Source: Plasmopara viticola
Taxonomy: Eukaryota; Oomycota; Peronosporomycetes; Peronosporales; Peronosporaceae
Assembly (NCBI GenBank): GCA_001695595.3
Contig: MBPM02000022.1
Coordinates: 310,001 to 374,000, forward strand
Length of the DNA stretch: 64,000 nucleotides
Reading direction: 5' to 3'
Under the pieces are notes generated by a model. It saw only the letters and a list, made by a program, of their open reading frames with translations. It was not told where the DNA came from and ran no database searches. The stretch's first letter is position 1, and each line of letters starts with the position of its first letter. This document shows positions 1-10,100 of the stretch, one piece after another. The position numbers and the translations under genes are program-made.

Positions 1-1959
1 GTCTGCTTGGAGATGTTCTTTAGATCGCAGTAAGAAATCCTTTTGCCATTGCTGCCGCCTGCATTCTATAGAGTTGAGGGCAAAGCAAATCTTCTCTTCA
101 GTTGTAGAGCTGCAATCGAGTAATGAACACCGTCAACTCGCCTAGCTCATGATCATTACTTCAAAGGTTACATTCTCTTGTTTAAAGGCAATAAACCTAC
201 CGCTTAGGCCTCCTGCTCCTGTGCTTTCTAAGCTTATGACATGAACTTTGCTCGTAGAGCTCGAACACCCTGATGCGTTCAAGCTGCATGGCTGCTTGGA
301 CGCTGCAAAAGTGAGCGTCTTCTCAGGTCTATAAAAGCCAGCAGGCTTTCCGAGCAGCGCGAATAGCGTGTTCGGCAGAACACGGTGCTATTCATTTCGG
401 CACTCCCACGAGGGATGAAGTGATCACCGACCCCCCCAAGCATACAGAGTGCATCCAAGTGCGACAGAGGTCACATATTCTCTTGTAGCAACAGGTCTTG
501 CACCAACACTTTTCGCAAAGGATTGCGTGCTATGCCTTGTCTCCAAAATACATTTGTGTGTAATATACTATAACCAAAGGACAGGATAACTTCTAAATTT
601 CTGGTACTGCTTTTGGTCTCCTTGAGCGATTAAATTAACATTCATAATTCAGGCAAGAGCTTAATTTAAATTTGAAGTCGTTCACGTACCTCAGTATACG
701 ATCCCGTATAGGTATCGGTGAGGTGCCTAGGAGCCACTACTCCTCAAAGGCTTTTAAAAGTAGGTGTAAGCTATTTACCACAAAGGCTAAGCTTTATGTA
801 AACTCTTTCTCCAGTAATAGTGTCAGAATCTATTAGTTTGTTTGAGACAAGAATACGATAGTTTTTTGCGAAAAGAGTTGCTCTTTTGGTAGGGAGACGA
901 TCTTCTCTACGTCCTGAAATATTGGCCACGCATTTGTCAGCTGTTGATAAAACTACCATTCATTGTGTGATACGGCGATCATCGTAGTTCAGAAAAAAAA
1001 ATAAACTACTAGCAAAATGATTGTACTAAAGCCGCTAATGCGACTCAAACCACGAAGAATTAGCGCTTGCAAACGCCGAACTTTGTCTCTTCACCAAGAC
1101 GACCGGCAAGATATGTTCATTGAGCCACACTGTGAAAACTCTCATTAAAGGACCACTCGACATAGATGTTTGTCACTAAAATTGCAGTCTGACTTTTATT
1201 AGGTGCCGATGTAGCCTTGCGCCGAACCATACCTACAATAGCTTGTCTAAGTCTTAAGACTCACCGCTTTCATAACCTTCAAACAGAGATTTATACATGT
1301 TATCTAGCATGCACAGCACGGATTAAATGTCTAACAGATGAAACCACACATGGCATGTGGCTAGCCCAAAGTCTGGACGCCATTAAAGCGCATCAGTTTG
1401 AGTATTCTACTCCTCTAAATCATGCTTCATCTTGACCACAAATTAGATCAGTCACTCGGCCAATCTATTTGAGAGGTGAGCAAACTGTTTTGCGTAGGCA
1501 GTGATCTGTATTGACAACAATCGACCCAGGGTCTAGCTGGTACCTTATAATGTGTCAAAAGCAACTTCGTCACGACTAGCTTTTGACAGGCTACATTTTT
1601 TCAGAGCCTCGAAAGGGTTAAGCGATTATTTGGTGTTTGCTTTTAGCGCATGCTTCAAGCAATCTTTCACTGGTGGCAAGATCTGACGCATCACAGACAA
1701 CTCTACGCGATCGTAACGGATCCGGCAATACCAAGATTGGCTTTGGGAACAGGCCTTTTTGACTTTGTTCATAAACTGATATTATTAACTTTTTCGATCC
1801 TAATTCATACCATTTTAGGAAACATTCCTGCGTAATTTGCACCATAGCAATTTTAATAAGCAAATCAAGCCACTGTCTTTCGAAGAGAATGCTTCTGTGG
1901 AAGTAGCCGATTCATGATAATCTTGACTGCTACGAGTTCCAAAAAAAATCTTAAAATTA
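1..1959. other. No gene recognised
   Basis: Only short open frames (62-81 codons) occur, none with a recognisable domain, signal peptide or supported promoter. The base composition is AT-rich like the other relic stretches of the window. I see no tRNA, rRNA or transposon terminus here. Confidence 0.5.
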
Positions 1960-2340
1960 CAATGTCTTCTACACCAAAATTGCACGAAACTTATTAGCGT
2001 AAAAATATTTACCCTTGAACCCTGCACGTGTATAATATGTTGCTGTACGTCTATCTTCCTGTGTTTTAAACGACTGTTCACGAACGTATCTCTGTGGATA
2101 CGCGTTCTTAACAAGTGTGTCGCCAGACAATTAACGTCGCAAGCGTATTTGAGAGCTTGTAAGGTGTGACCTGCACTCTAGGAGTGTACTGCTCAGACTA
2201 AAGAATGTCATCGACTCCATGTCACTTTCTCGCACGAAGGGATGATACTGGTCGAGATTGTCGGGTGCGCTGCACATTGTACATCGTGCTATATTGGTTT
2301 GGAAAGTATCCTTCTAGTAATTAATTGACATCTGGACCAA
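1960..2340 (+). repeat. Third, partial copy of the right end of the duplicated block
   Basis: The text around 2040-2130 (chain of CTATCTTCC, TATCTCTGT, GTCGCCAGACA) lines up with 13790-13890 and with 41645-41745, and a second landmark (CATGTCACTTxxTCGCACGAAG, about 2220-2240) lines up with 13975-13998. The orientation is the same as in the two large blocks. This places a block end immediately before GH5 copy A, as expected if the unit [GH5 - arms - block] was once tandemly arranged. Identity is low, judged by eye. Confidence 0.5.
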
Positions 2341-2755
2341 GTTGTTGACCGCATTTGGTTTAATATAAGGTGCAAGATAAGCTACTTGCCATTTGACTGT
2401 TTGAAACAGCAATAAAATTGGAAACTTACTTTCATAAAAAAGCAAAGTACATTTCGTGCTTTGCACGACGTCACGCTTATTTCTGTATGAATTGGCAGCG
2501 CAGCATTTGGTTTCCGTAGATCACATTCGTCCCGCTCGATAGCTGCGTACAAGAAAAAAAAAGGCAAGTCCAACGCTTATTAGTTTTGAGGTCAGGCACG
2601 AACTTTATTACCAAATCTAAGTGAGCGAAAAGGATTGGTTAGCTTTTACTCAATTTGATCTAGATTTTAGGCAGTCGCGAATCTCGCAGCTGCACACCTC
2701 CCTACACAAAACTCGTCCGGAGTGTCTACAGCCTCTGAATTTGGTTCACAGCGAG
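2341..2755. other. 3' flank of GH5 copy A
   Basis: No gene. From about 2595 to 2755 the text resembles the 3' flank of copy B (about 25090-25356): a TTTATTACCAAATCTAAGTG-like run, a stretch of TAGCTTxxACT, then CAGCGAGTTACGAG just before the stop codon. This shows that the duplication carried the 3' flank with the gene. No clear polyadenylation signal can be assigned. Confidence 0.5.
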
Positions 2756-4030
2756 TTACGAGCCATTAGTAGAAGGCGGGAACAAAATGGCCTTTAGCTT
2801 TTCGTCACGCAGCACCGTGCGCAATGACCACATGTTGTTGCCCGTCTCATCCCCAAGAAGACGCCAACTCCAGTACGTCGCCCCTCCTTCCGCCTGGTCG
2901 TTAACCTTGACTTGCTCACGGGCAAACTCGTAGAACAAATCCGTATTATTCTTGAATTTATTGTTGGTAGCGAGGCTCCACTCACCAAAGAAGAGCGGAT
3001 TGTGGCCTGGGACTGAGTTCCACTTAGTCATCTTGGCTTGAAATTTGTCCTTGATGCCAACATCGATCAATTCTTTGTCTGAGTAACTATCGAAACCCCA
3101 GGAATAGTACGGGTGCCACTCGACCCACACTTTCCTGTATTTTGGGGCGCGCATAATGTCATTGAGGTATTGAGGTTCCTGTTGGGTCAGCAACGGTGCT
3201 ATAGTTATTATGCACTCGCTTCTCATACGGATCTCTTTGTACGCACGCTCGTAATAGTCGTACAGGACATCCGTTGTCGTGGTACCGTTAGGTTCGTTCA
3301 AAAGTCCAATTCCAAGGAACGCATCTTCGTCCTTGTACCTATCAGCAAGAAAAGACAGTGCATCGATAGTATTGTTGACGTTTGCCGGATTCGAGGCCCA
3401 GAAGTCTTTTCCTTCGACAATCGGTGAGGAGTGGTCCCGACCGTTCTGCGACCCTTTGGCTGCGTGCATGTCAATTAGCACCGCGACATTGTACGTTTTC
3501 GCCCAATCCGTGATTAACTTGTCGAGGTATTTCAAGGTGCCTGGCGTGTAGACCTTCCACTCGGCTTGGTTGCTGGAATCGTACTTGTCAAAGCCAACAA
3601 TCCAGTGGCCAACTGGCACTCGCACAGTGTTCATGCCAGCTGCCGCAATGTCGGCAATATCACTCTCCGTGATAAAGGTTGCATGGTGGCGCTCAAAGTA
3701 GGAGCGGATAAGGTCCGGATTGCTCGCTTGAGCAATGGCCGTGTATTCACCTTTATAGGCATTGGGAGTACCCGTCCAGATGTCGGACGAGTCAGTCATC
3801 CATTTCTCGGCTACGAGCCAGGAGCCAAGGTTCACGCCCCTACACGATGTCTGTCCGTTGCGAATACTGTACTGGACATGGGTTGGACCGTCGTTGATAA
3901 GCTCGCGGCTATCAACTTGCGTAGAGGCTTGAGATTGCTTTCCGTTAGCGCCACTGATGGCGTCGGACGAAGTAGCTGACGTTGATGTCATTGCAGCAGC
4001 AGCAATGAGACAGGTAAGAGATGCCAACAT
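2756..4030 (-). CDS. Secreted GH5 exo-1,3-beta-glucanase, copy A
   Basis: A single-exon 424-residue protein of the glycoside hydrolase 5 family (fungal/oomycete EXG type), which releases glucose from beta-1,3-glucans; in an oomycete the likely substrate is its own wall glucan or host callose. Residues 1 to about 20 form a signal peptide (MLASLTCLIAAAAM...), so secretion is predicted. Family landmarks are in order: RGVNLGSWLV at 64-73, GMNTVRVPVGHW at 132-143, IDMHAAKGSQNG at 186-197, acid/base Glu246 in LLNEPNG, WVEWHPY at 302-308, and nucleophile Glu350 in FFGEWS. The length fits the family (about 400-450). The start is supported by a core promoter 34-47 nt upstream. A close paralog (copy B) and a dead one (copy C) lie in the window. 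The substrate is inferred from the family; the fold assignment is secure. Confidence 0.95.
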   Translation of the reverse strand: MLASLTCLIAAAAMTSTSATSSDAISGANGKQSQASTQVDSRELINDGPTHVQYSIRNGQTSCRGVNLGSWLVAEKWMTDSSDIWTGTPNAYKGEYTAIAQASNPDLIRSYFERHHATFITESDIADIAAAGMNTVRVPVGHWIVGFDKYDSSNQAEWKVYTPGTLKYLDKLITDWAKTYNVAVLIDMHAAKGSQNGRDHSSPIVEGKDFWASNPANVNNTIDALSFLADRYKDEDAFLGIGLLNEPNGTTTTDVLYDYYERAYKEIRMRSECIITIAPLLTQQEPQYLNDIMRAPKYRKVWVEWHPYYSWGFDSYSDKELIDVGIKDKFQAKMTKWNSVPGHNPLFFGEWSLATNNKFKNNTDLFYEFAREQVKVNDQAEGGATYWSWRLLGDETGNNMWSLRTVLRDEKLKAILFPPSTNGS

Positions 4031-4063
4031 GATAAAGACAATGGGGTCTTTCGCTTGCGGAGC

Positions 4064-4079
4064 AAATTGGAAAATGAAT
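4064..4079 (-). promoter_or_regulatory. Oomycete core promoter (Inr/FPR) of GH5 copy A
   Basis: On the minus strand the text reads ATTCATTTTCCAATTT. It matches the oomycete consensus GCTCATTYYNCAWTTT at 14 of 16 positions (the last 14 all match). It ends 34 nt before the ATG at 4030, giving a short 5' UTR of about 45 nt, typical for these organisms. Confidence 0.75.
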
Positions 4080-4105
4080 CGTTTGGTGCCAGGAGCATTT
4101 ATGGT

Positions 4106-4181
4106 TTAAGAGGCTTCATCAGGACCGACTTAAAGTCAAAGAGATAGAAGACTTCATATGGACCCTCTCATGGTTCAAAAG
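4106..4181 (-). repeat. Two 38-bp tandem repeats upstream of GH5 copy A
   Basis: Two units start at 4106 and 4144. They share AGAGGCTTCATxAGGACC / AGAAGACTTCATATGGACC followed by an A/G-rich end (GTCAAAGAG / TTCAAAAG). The same two-unit array with the same 38-bp spacing sits at the same place upstream of copies B and C, so it predates the duplications. A role as tandem regulator-binding sites is an inference. Confidence 0.7.
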
Positions 4182-4229
4182 ATTCGTCCCATGGACGTTT
4201 TTAGAAAGACCAGGCTTTGGCTACTGGAC

Positions 4230-4530
4230 GCTCTTTCCAATATTCTAGATCAGCAAATAATGTGACATTGCAAAAGGTCGATTGGCACCAAAGAAAATGA
4301 AGCATACAGTAATACGACGGCACCAGCAGTTGACTTTAAAGACTCAGCAAACGTTATATACGGACTCGTCGTGAAAAAGAACGATCAAAAAAGGTCGTGC
4401 CGAGCACCTGGTGCAAATCTTCCAGAATGTCTAGCAAAACCATTGTACTTTTGCTGTTCGCAGCCGAGATCCACCTTCTTCTTGCAAAGCATCTATCCAC
4501 ATGTTCATGCGAAGAAAAGTACCCACAAGG
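4230..4530 (+). pseudogene. Divergent coding relic upstream of GH5 copy A
   Basis: This is the counterpart of the open 73-codon frame upstream of copy B (26895-27116) and the 93-codon frame upstream of copy C (19490-19771, minus). Shared landmarks are GTGACATTGCAA-AGGTCGATTGG, CAGCAAACGTTA, GCCGAGCACCTGGTGCAAATC and CCACATGTTCATGC. In A the frame is broken. Function not recognised; it runs away from the GH5 gene, so the intervening sequence may once have been a two-way promoter. Confidence 0.4.
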
Positions 4531-4716
4531 CCAATCGACCATTGTTGTTGCTTGTCACAAGTAATAACTCACGCAATACTTATTGTGGCGGACCTTGTCT
4601 TTGTTAGTTTCTTCGTCCTCAAACGGTTAGCCTTAGATGTATCTAAGCCTTCAGTGCATCCCGACCAGCCTGCTGGCGAATATATGTAACCACACTTTAG
4701 CGTGACATATGACGAC

Positions 4717-5150
4717 AATGGCGCAAGCTTTAGCTTTCTATTTTTTGGAATAAACACATCCTGAAAGTACCATTAATCGTTTGCCGAATCCGGGTTGGCA
4801 CTCGTGATACTGTAAAAGTTTACGGTCTCCAAAACCCACCTATACACATACATTCGACGTAATCATGCAAAATGCTGCCAAGTTTATGCGCATATGCATA
4901 ATTGCGCCCATTCTTTCTTGGAATCGACAGTTCCTGGACTCACAATTGATCATTTGCCTTCGGCATCCATGGTACTGCAAAGATCTACGACCTTTGAACC
5001 CACATTGTCTAGTCTTTCGATGTGCATAGAACGTAATTCCTCAATCGCCAGGACGCAAAGCTACGCACCCAGATAAATGTTGTATGTAGAGAACTACACA
5101 ATAGTACGGCCCATAGTGATTATGGCCACAGTGAAGGTGTTTAAGTAAAT
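4717..5150 (-). repeat. Proximal inverted arm, GH5 module A
   Basis: Read on the minus strand this is the same sequence as the distal arm at 5566-7095 read on the plus strand. Landmarks from inside out: GGCCATAATCACTATGGGCC, CTGGGTGCGTAGCTTTGCGTCC, a G-rich GGTGGGTTT-GAGACCGTAAA segment, CGATTCCAAAAAA-like runs and a GCGCAATTAT-like outer part. Homologous arms occur in modules B (27385-27710) and C (18941-19345). No transposase or terminal target duplication was found, so the repeat class is undetermined. Confidence 0.65.
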
Positions 5151-5565
5151 CTGTAAGCATCAAAATTTGAGTGTAGTATAAGCGATGTCTTGGTTGACAG
5201 AAAAGTAGAACTTATTTAATTTATCCGCATTAAGCACTCAACAGTCGTTCGTGGCTAGTTCTTCGTCGTCTCGTTTTGAAGAATGCTGCTGGCTCTCACC
5301 CTTAGCATACTTTGCAACCATTCAGTGCGACGAAGGTTTCTTGTAGCTGGCTACAAAATAAAACACAAATCGTTTTAGGGAGTTTGATTTTTAGTGTAAT
5401 CAATACTGTTGTTATGTGAATAATTGGCAAGTTTATAGTCCTTCTAGTTTAATTTTTTTTGCTCGCAACATCGTAAATATTCTTTCAGATCCTTTTAGAT
5501 CCTCTTATATGCTTTAGAGTCTCTTATTTCAGACCCAATATATGATGCTTACAAATCTACTTTGG
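5151..5565 (-). repeat. Spacer between the inverted arms, module A (minus orientation)
   Basis: Read on the minus strand it contains TAGCCAGCTACAAGAAACC, then GTCGCACTGAA, GCAAAGTATGCTAAGGGTGA and GAGCCAGCAGCATT. The same text is on the plus strand in modules B (27905 on) and C (18718 on). Relative to the GH5 gene the orientation here agrees with C and is opposite to B. No open frame is apparent. Confidence 0.7.
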
Positions 5566-5593
5566 CACTGTCAGTGTGGCCGTTATCACCATG

Positions 5594-5605
5594 GGCAGAA
5601 GCATT
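5594..5605 (+). repeat. Target-site duplication, left copy (RTE-like element 1)
   Basis: GGCAGAAGCATT, 12 bp, repeated exactly at 6763-6774. The unoccupied site is still present in module B as GGCCGTAGTATT (28113-28124) and in C near 18958-18970. Confidence 0.9.
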
Positions 5606-6762
5606 AATGTATGTAATGTATTACGTTATCGCGTTGCCAAGGTATGCACGTGCTAGGCTCAGTCTGGCTAGTCCACGGCATAGAGTGGTGTCCGCATACG
5701 TCGAGTCTCGTTCGGCGGGCAGTGCATCCAGCACCGAGGTCGTGAGGGTCTTCCATTTCTTTCGGTCTTGTGCAAGGGTACGTACCACTTCGAGGTCTTG
5801 TGCTATCCGGAGTCGAAAGCCGGAGCCACGGGAAACAAGGTTGTGGTCGAGTGTTGAGGGGAGCGTGGTGCGGGTACGTCCGCGCCATTTTGCTGCGGTG
5901 GAGAAGAAGTAGGCACGCATCTGGAGGTAGCTGGAATGTCGGGATTGCGGCGAAGTACATGGCCAAACAGGCGCCAGCGAGCTTGTGTCAGTCGTAGTCT
6001 CAGCGGCCGCTCATCACAGAGGTCGTAAAGTCTTGCATTCGAAAAGTGTCGGGGGTAGCGATAGCCAAAAGCGTAGCGAAGCTGGCGGCGATGGAAACTC
6101 TCGAGGCCGTGGAGCTCTGACTTGGTAAGAGCCCAGGTGGCGCAGTTGTACAGCAGAATCGGTAGAACGTAGGTGTTGTACAGTCGAATGCGGGTCTTGG
6201 GTGAGATGAGCGTGGGGCGGAGCCAGACGGACCAGAGGCGGTGGAGCGCGAGGGTGGCCAGGGACTTGCGTCGGGATGAATCTTCAATATCGCCGAGGAG
6301 TGTTCCGAGCTTCTTAGTGTGGTGCCAGGTTTCTTCTCGGGATCGGGCGTGTCGAGTGGCGCCCGACGGGTTGCAGTGGCGGCGGATTTCGGTGACTTCG
6401 GTCTTGGCTTCGTTTTTTTTTTTTCAGAGTTTGAAGGAAGTCATCAATGCGGTGCTCACCTCTATCGTAGATCTTGATTTCTCGGAGGCCAAGGATATCG
6501 ACGCGGTAGCGCCGGAGATCTTCGGGGAGTGTTTCGTGCTTCTTGCGCTTCGAACCTAAAGAATTCACATTAAAGGAGCCAATCCGGATGCGGTTGGCGC
6601 GGTTAAGGGCGTGGAAGGGGGTTTGGCCTGGTGCTGGAGACCGTCGCGTCGAGGGTGAGACTCGTTAGAGACCTGCAGATGCCCGAGAGCACCTGCCCGA
6701 AGCGCGCGAGCATTAAGCCCCCGCGCTTGGAAGGAGGGCGTCACCCCAACCTTTTCCGAAAA
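5606..6762 (-). mobile_element. Internally deleted RTE-like LINE, copy 1
   Basis: On the minus strand the element starts with a leader, then encodes the start of an AP-type endonuclease (NSLGSKRKKHETLPEDLRRY, VDILGLREIKI; about 6450-6560). At an A-rich run near 6411-6425 it jumps to the C-terminal part of the reverse transcriptase (TRIRLYNTYVLPILLYNCAT and WALTKSELHG near 6110-6200; RWRLFGHVLRR near 5960). The endonuclease catalytic part and the whole RT core are missing. It ends in a short ATTAC-type tail (TAATACATTACATACATT), as RTE elements do, and is bounded by an exact 12-bp duplication. Both ends are intact, so the deleted form was probably mobilised in trans, though deletion after insertion is possible. 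Confidence 0.85.
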
Positions 6763-6774
6763 GGCAGAAGCATT
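6763..6774 (+). repeat. Target-site duplication, right copy (RTE-like element 1)
   Basis: Exact 12-bp match to 5594-5605 (GGCAGAAGCATT), directly after the 5' end of the minus-strand LINE. Confidence 0.9.
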
Positions 6775-7140
6775 GTACATACATAATTGACTTGACTGCG
6801 TAGCTATGCGTTGTGATGATGAAGAATCTGCATTTTACGCACAGTGGTTTGAAGTTCGTATTTTTCACAGTACCATAGATGCCGAGGGCAAGTAGTTCAA
6901 GAATTTGTCGATTCTAAAAAAGAATAAGTGCAATTTCCAAGCCTAACATATGCCCATAAGGTTGCCAAGAACTGCATGTTTACATCGTATGAACATGTGT
7001 TGCGGAGGTGGGCTTTGAAAACCGTAAAATGTTACAGTACAATGGATAGTATCCCGATTCCAAAGAAAGGCGCAATTATCTAGCTTACAATAAGCCCGAA
7101 GGCAATTAATGATAGTATCACAATTTGTCGATTCCAAAAT

Positions 7141-10100
7141 ATATGAGGCGCAATGATGAGAAAGCGTGACTAAATTTACGCCAGCGATGGCATGCGATGA
7201 TCTACATATTTTTCTTTCCAGCAATAAAACGCTGACTAGCATTTTGTGCTCTTTCCAAGCGTAGTCCTCAGCATTACAATTTTTCCAATACCCGTTTTGG
7301 ATCAGCACAGACAGTTGTGTCTGCGCCGCGTTGATGCTGCGCCGCGAAAATTACCTTTTCTAAATTGGTGAAGCGAGAATATACACAATTAATTACTCAA
7401 CAAGAGCAATAAATGGTATCTAAAATGAAGGTGCCAGCTCTCTCGGGTGAATTAACAAATCTAAATATACATGTTCTGATGGCCTCAGTGGTGTGATCAG
7501 AGACGACGAGAATGGTGTCGCAGTCTGGAATAATTTGTAGAAAGATCAACTCCGCTACATAAGCCATGACGGTAAATAAATTTTTACTGCGCGGGCTTTT
7601 CACCTGGTGGACGATTAATCACTATCGCAAGAAGTTTGCGTTGGTATTTCTTTCAATGTAATTACTTTTTGGCTCTTCTAGTCTTGAAGTACTCCGCGAC
7701 TATATAGCGCTCAATCTGCGGTTTATCCCTTCCTATCACGGCTCATCAGGTGAGCTACATCCGACCGGTATTTGAAGGTAATCTATTTCAAAAATAAAAA
7801 GGACGCAACTATTCTATAAGCCAGGGTCTGTCCAAATACCATCTAGACATTGCGGGATAGGTTTTGGCTTGAACAACTGGTGATCATCTTGAAAAAGTTC
7901 GATAAAGAGGACGCATGTGGCGACACTAATGCCAGCTAAAGACTGATTTCTTTCATGAATATGTTTAATGAAGATTTATCAGCCATGTCATATGTCAGCC
8001 TCTTATATGAGGAGATAATCGTACTTTACTACCATGTAAAATAATTCACTCCTTCGCAAGAAGCTTGTTAGTATTCCTCAGACATTTCGAATCGTAGATT
8101 GAGCATGTGGCCTTCAAGCTCGTCCTCTATTAACGATTAGTCTTTGCGTAGAAATTGTTGATGTGATCTATAAGCGGGCACCACGGGTGCTTCCCAACCG
8201 TTTAAAAAAATTGGTGAACCCGGACTTACACCTTAGCCTTTGTGCCACAAGTGCGTTGACACATTCATCGAGGATTCAGTAAATTTTGCTTTGTAGGATG
8301 TGTACAGAACTAAATAGCTTTGTCATATACGCCTCGCCCTTGAGCCTTCTGTGGCTGTCTATTCGTTTTTAGCCAAATGCCAGCCACGTCATTCGCGACA
8401 AGGAGCGAGAGCTGATTGTTACGAAATCAGAAAGGAGAATAATGCTCAGCAGCTAGATCGCTATATCAATTCGGCATTCCCATGCTTGACACTTGAGCGT
8501 TTAAGCTCAATGCCCAGTAATGCACTTTTACTATTCTGAAGAAGCAATTTCATGCGTGGTTAAGTTCCGCTAAAAAGAAGAACTGGTGCGACGAATTTAC
8601 ACGACGCCAGTCGAGCTAAAAACACAAGTCACGTGATCGTTCGAACAGAAGCTAGAGCTGCCTTTTCATTGATCGGAAACAAACGTTCGACCGAAGAACT
8701 AACATATTGTGCATGGATGTGCTTTGGATGCACTGATCGCTCACGAGGACGAGGTCAGGTTTGCAAGTGTGTGGCTCAAGTATGTGGTATACTCAGAGTA
8801 CCTTATAAGGACTCCTTGGACGTTTCACATTGGTGCTGCAGGCCACAGGCGTACGAGCTCGAGTTAAACTTTATTAGGATTGACGCTCTCCTCTTCATCC
8901 TCTGGTGCCAATTCATGTGACACTGTCCAGTCTTTGTCGACAACAAAGCTTAAGATTTGTTTGTTTTGAGCAGATGTTGACCGGCCGAAGTATAATCTTT
9001 GTGCGGCCGAGTAATTATATAGTGAAATGGACCATTTTCTCGGATAAGCCGTGTATACTCGGACGCTGCGAGCTCAGCTCAAGCTCAATAATGCTGCTTT
9101 TATAGGACCTCGACCATATGTTAGGTGCAAAATTGGAGCCGTCGGTTGACCAAGGTCTGTAAGCTGAAAATAATTTTGCGTTTATTCAACTACTTTGAGA
9201 ACTTGTGAGAAGCGGTACGTGGCGTCTGATGGGCAAATAAATTCTTGTGAGGCTTCGACTTGTATGAGCTTCAAAGTCCGAATGGGTAGGGTATAACAGT
9301 AATACACGAATCGTGTGTGTGTCACGCTATTGATAAATCATAATGTAAAAGGGATGGTCTGGACATCGATGAGAAGACAGATTTTATAGCTAAGGGGCTG
9401 ACAAAGAAGCAGTACACAGTACTAGGGCCAGCGCGTTTCCATACTTCAAGAAGATTCTTTACTAAATGGTTATTGTGGAATATGTATCCTACAGAAATCA
9501 CGCTCAATAGAAATTACTTAACACTCCGAAACGTTAAGATAACCTTTATCATTAGGAGAAAACTGACTTCTAAAGCCGGGTAGATGCGATTTAAATTAGT
9601 ATTAGTATGTAACGAACTACGGACCATTACACAATACACACCACATAGTAGGTGGATGACCAACATAATGGCTTGTTTTGTGGTAATTCGTAGCATAAGA
9701 ACTGTCAAGTCTTGAGGTGAGAGGTTGAGATGATTAGACACCAATAAGTATTCTCTCTATAGCGTAAAAGTGGACTTACGGGCGTCACATTTTCTATGCA
9801 ATCAACCTAGAAATACTTCTGATAGCTTCAACAGCTAAAATTATATAAACAGAGTAATCTTGGGCCCGTAAGCTCTGCCTATTAATGAGACAGCCAGCGT
9901 TTGATATACTTTTAATGATTCGCATCGTTTGTCAACAGCTAAACGTTTACGACCACCTCGATGACCTCTTGTAGTAGAGATGTAGCTGTGTGTTTACAAT
10001 AAAAAGGAAGAAAAGGACACATATGTATCCGCGTGATTTCAGCAACAAAGACATTCAATTAGTCGGTGGTAATTAAAACAGGTTCCTCTTACATCTAAAC

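Larger units (their letters stand above)
5566..7140 (+). repeat. Distal inverted arm, module A, split by an RTE-like insertion
   Basis: The arm runs 5566-5605 and resumes at 6763, the gap being the LINE at 5606-6762. After the insertion it shows GACTGCGTAGCTATGCG, TTGTCGATTCTAAAAAAG, GCCCATAAGGTTGCC, TTACATCGTATGAACATGTG, a GGTGGGCTTTGAAAACCGTA segment and a second CCGATTCCAAAG...GCGCAATTATC. The segment up to GCCCGAAGGCAAT (about 7110) is matched by module B up to 28430. Confidence 0.65.

Noticed and set aside
5604..5966. Frames of about 60-128 codons at 5.56-6.78 kb as genes
   Set aside because: They are frames of the RTE-like LINE fragment or its complement.
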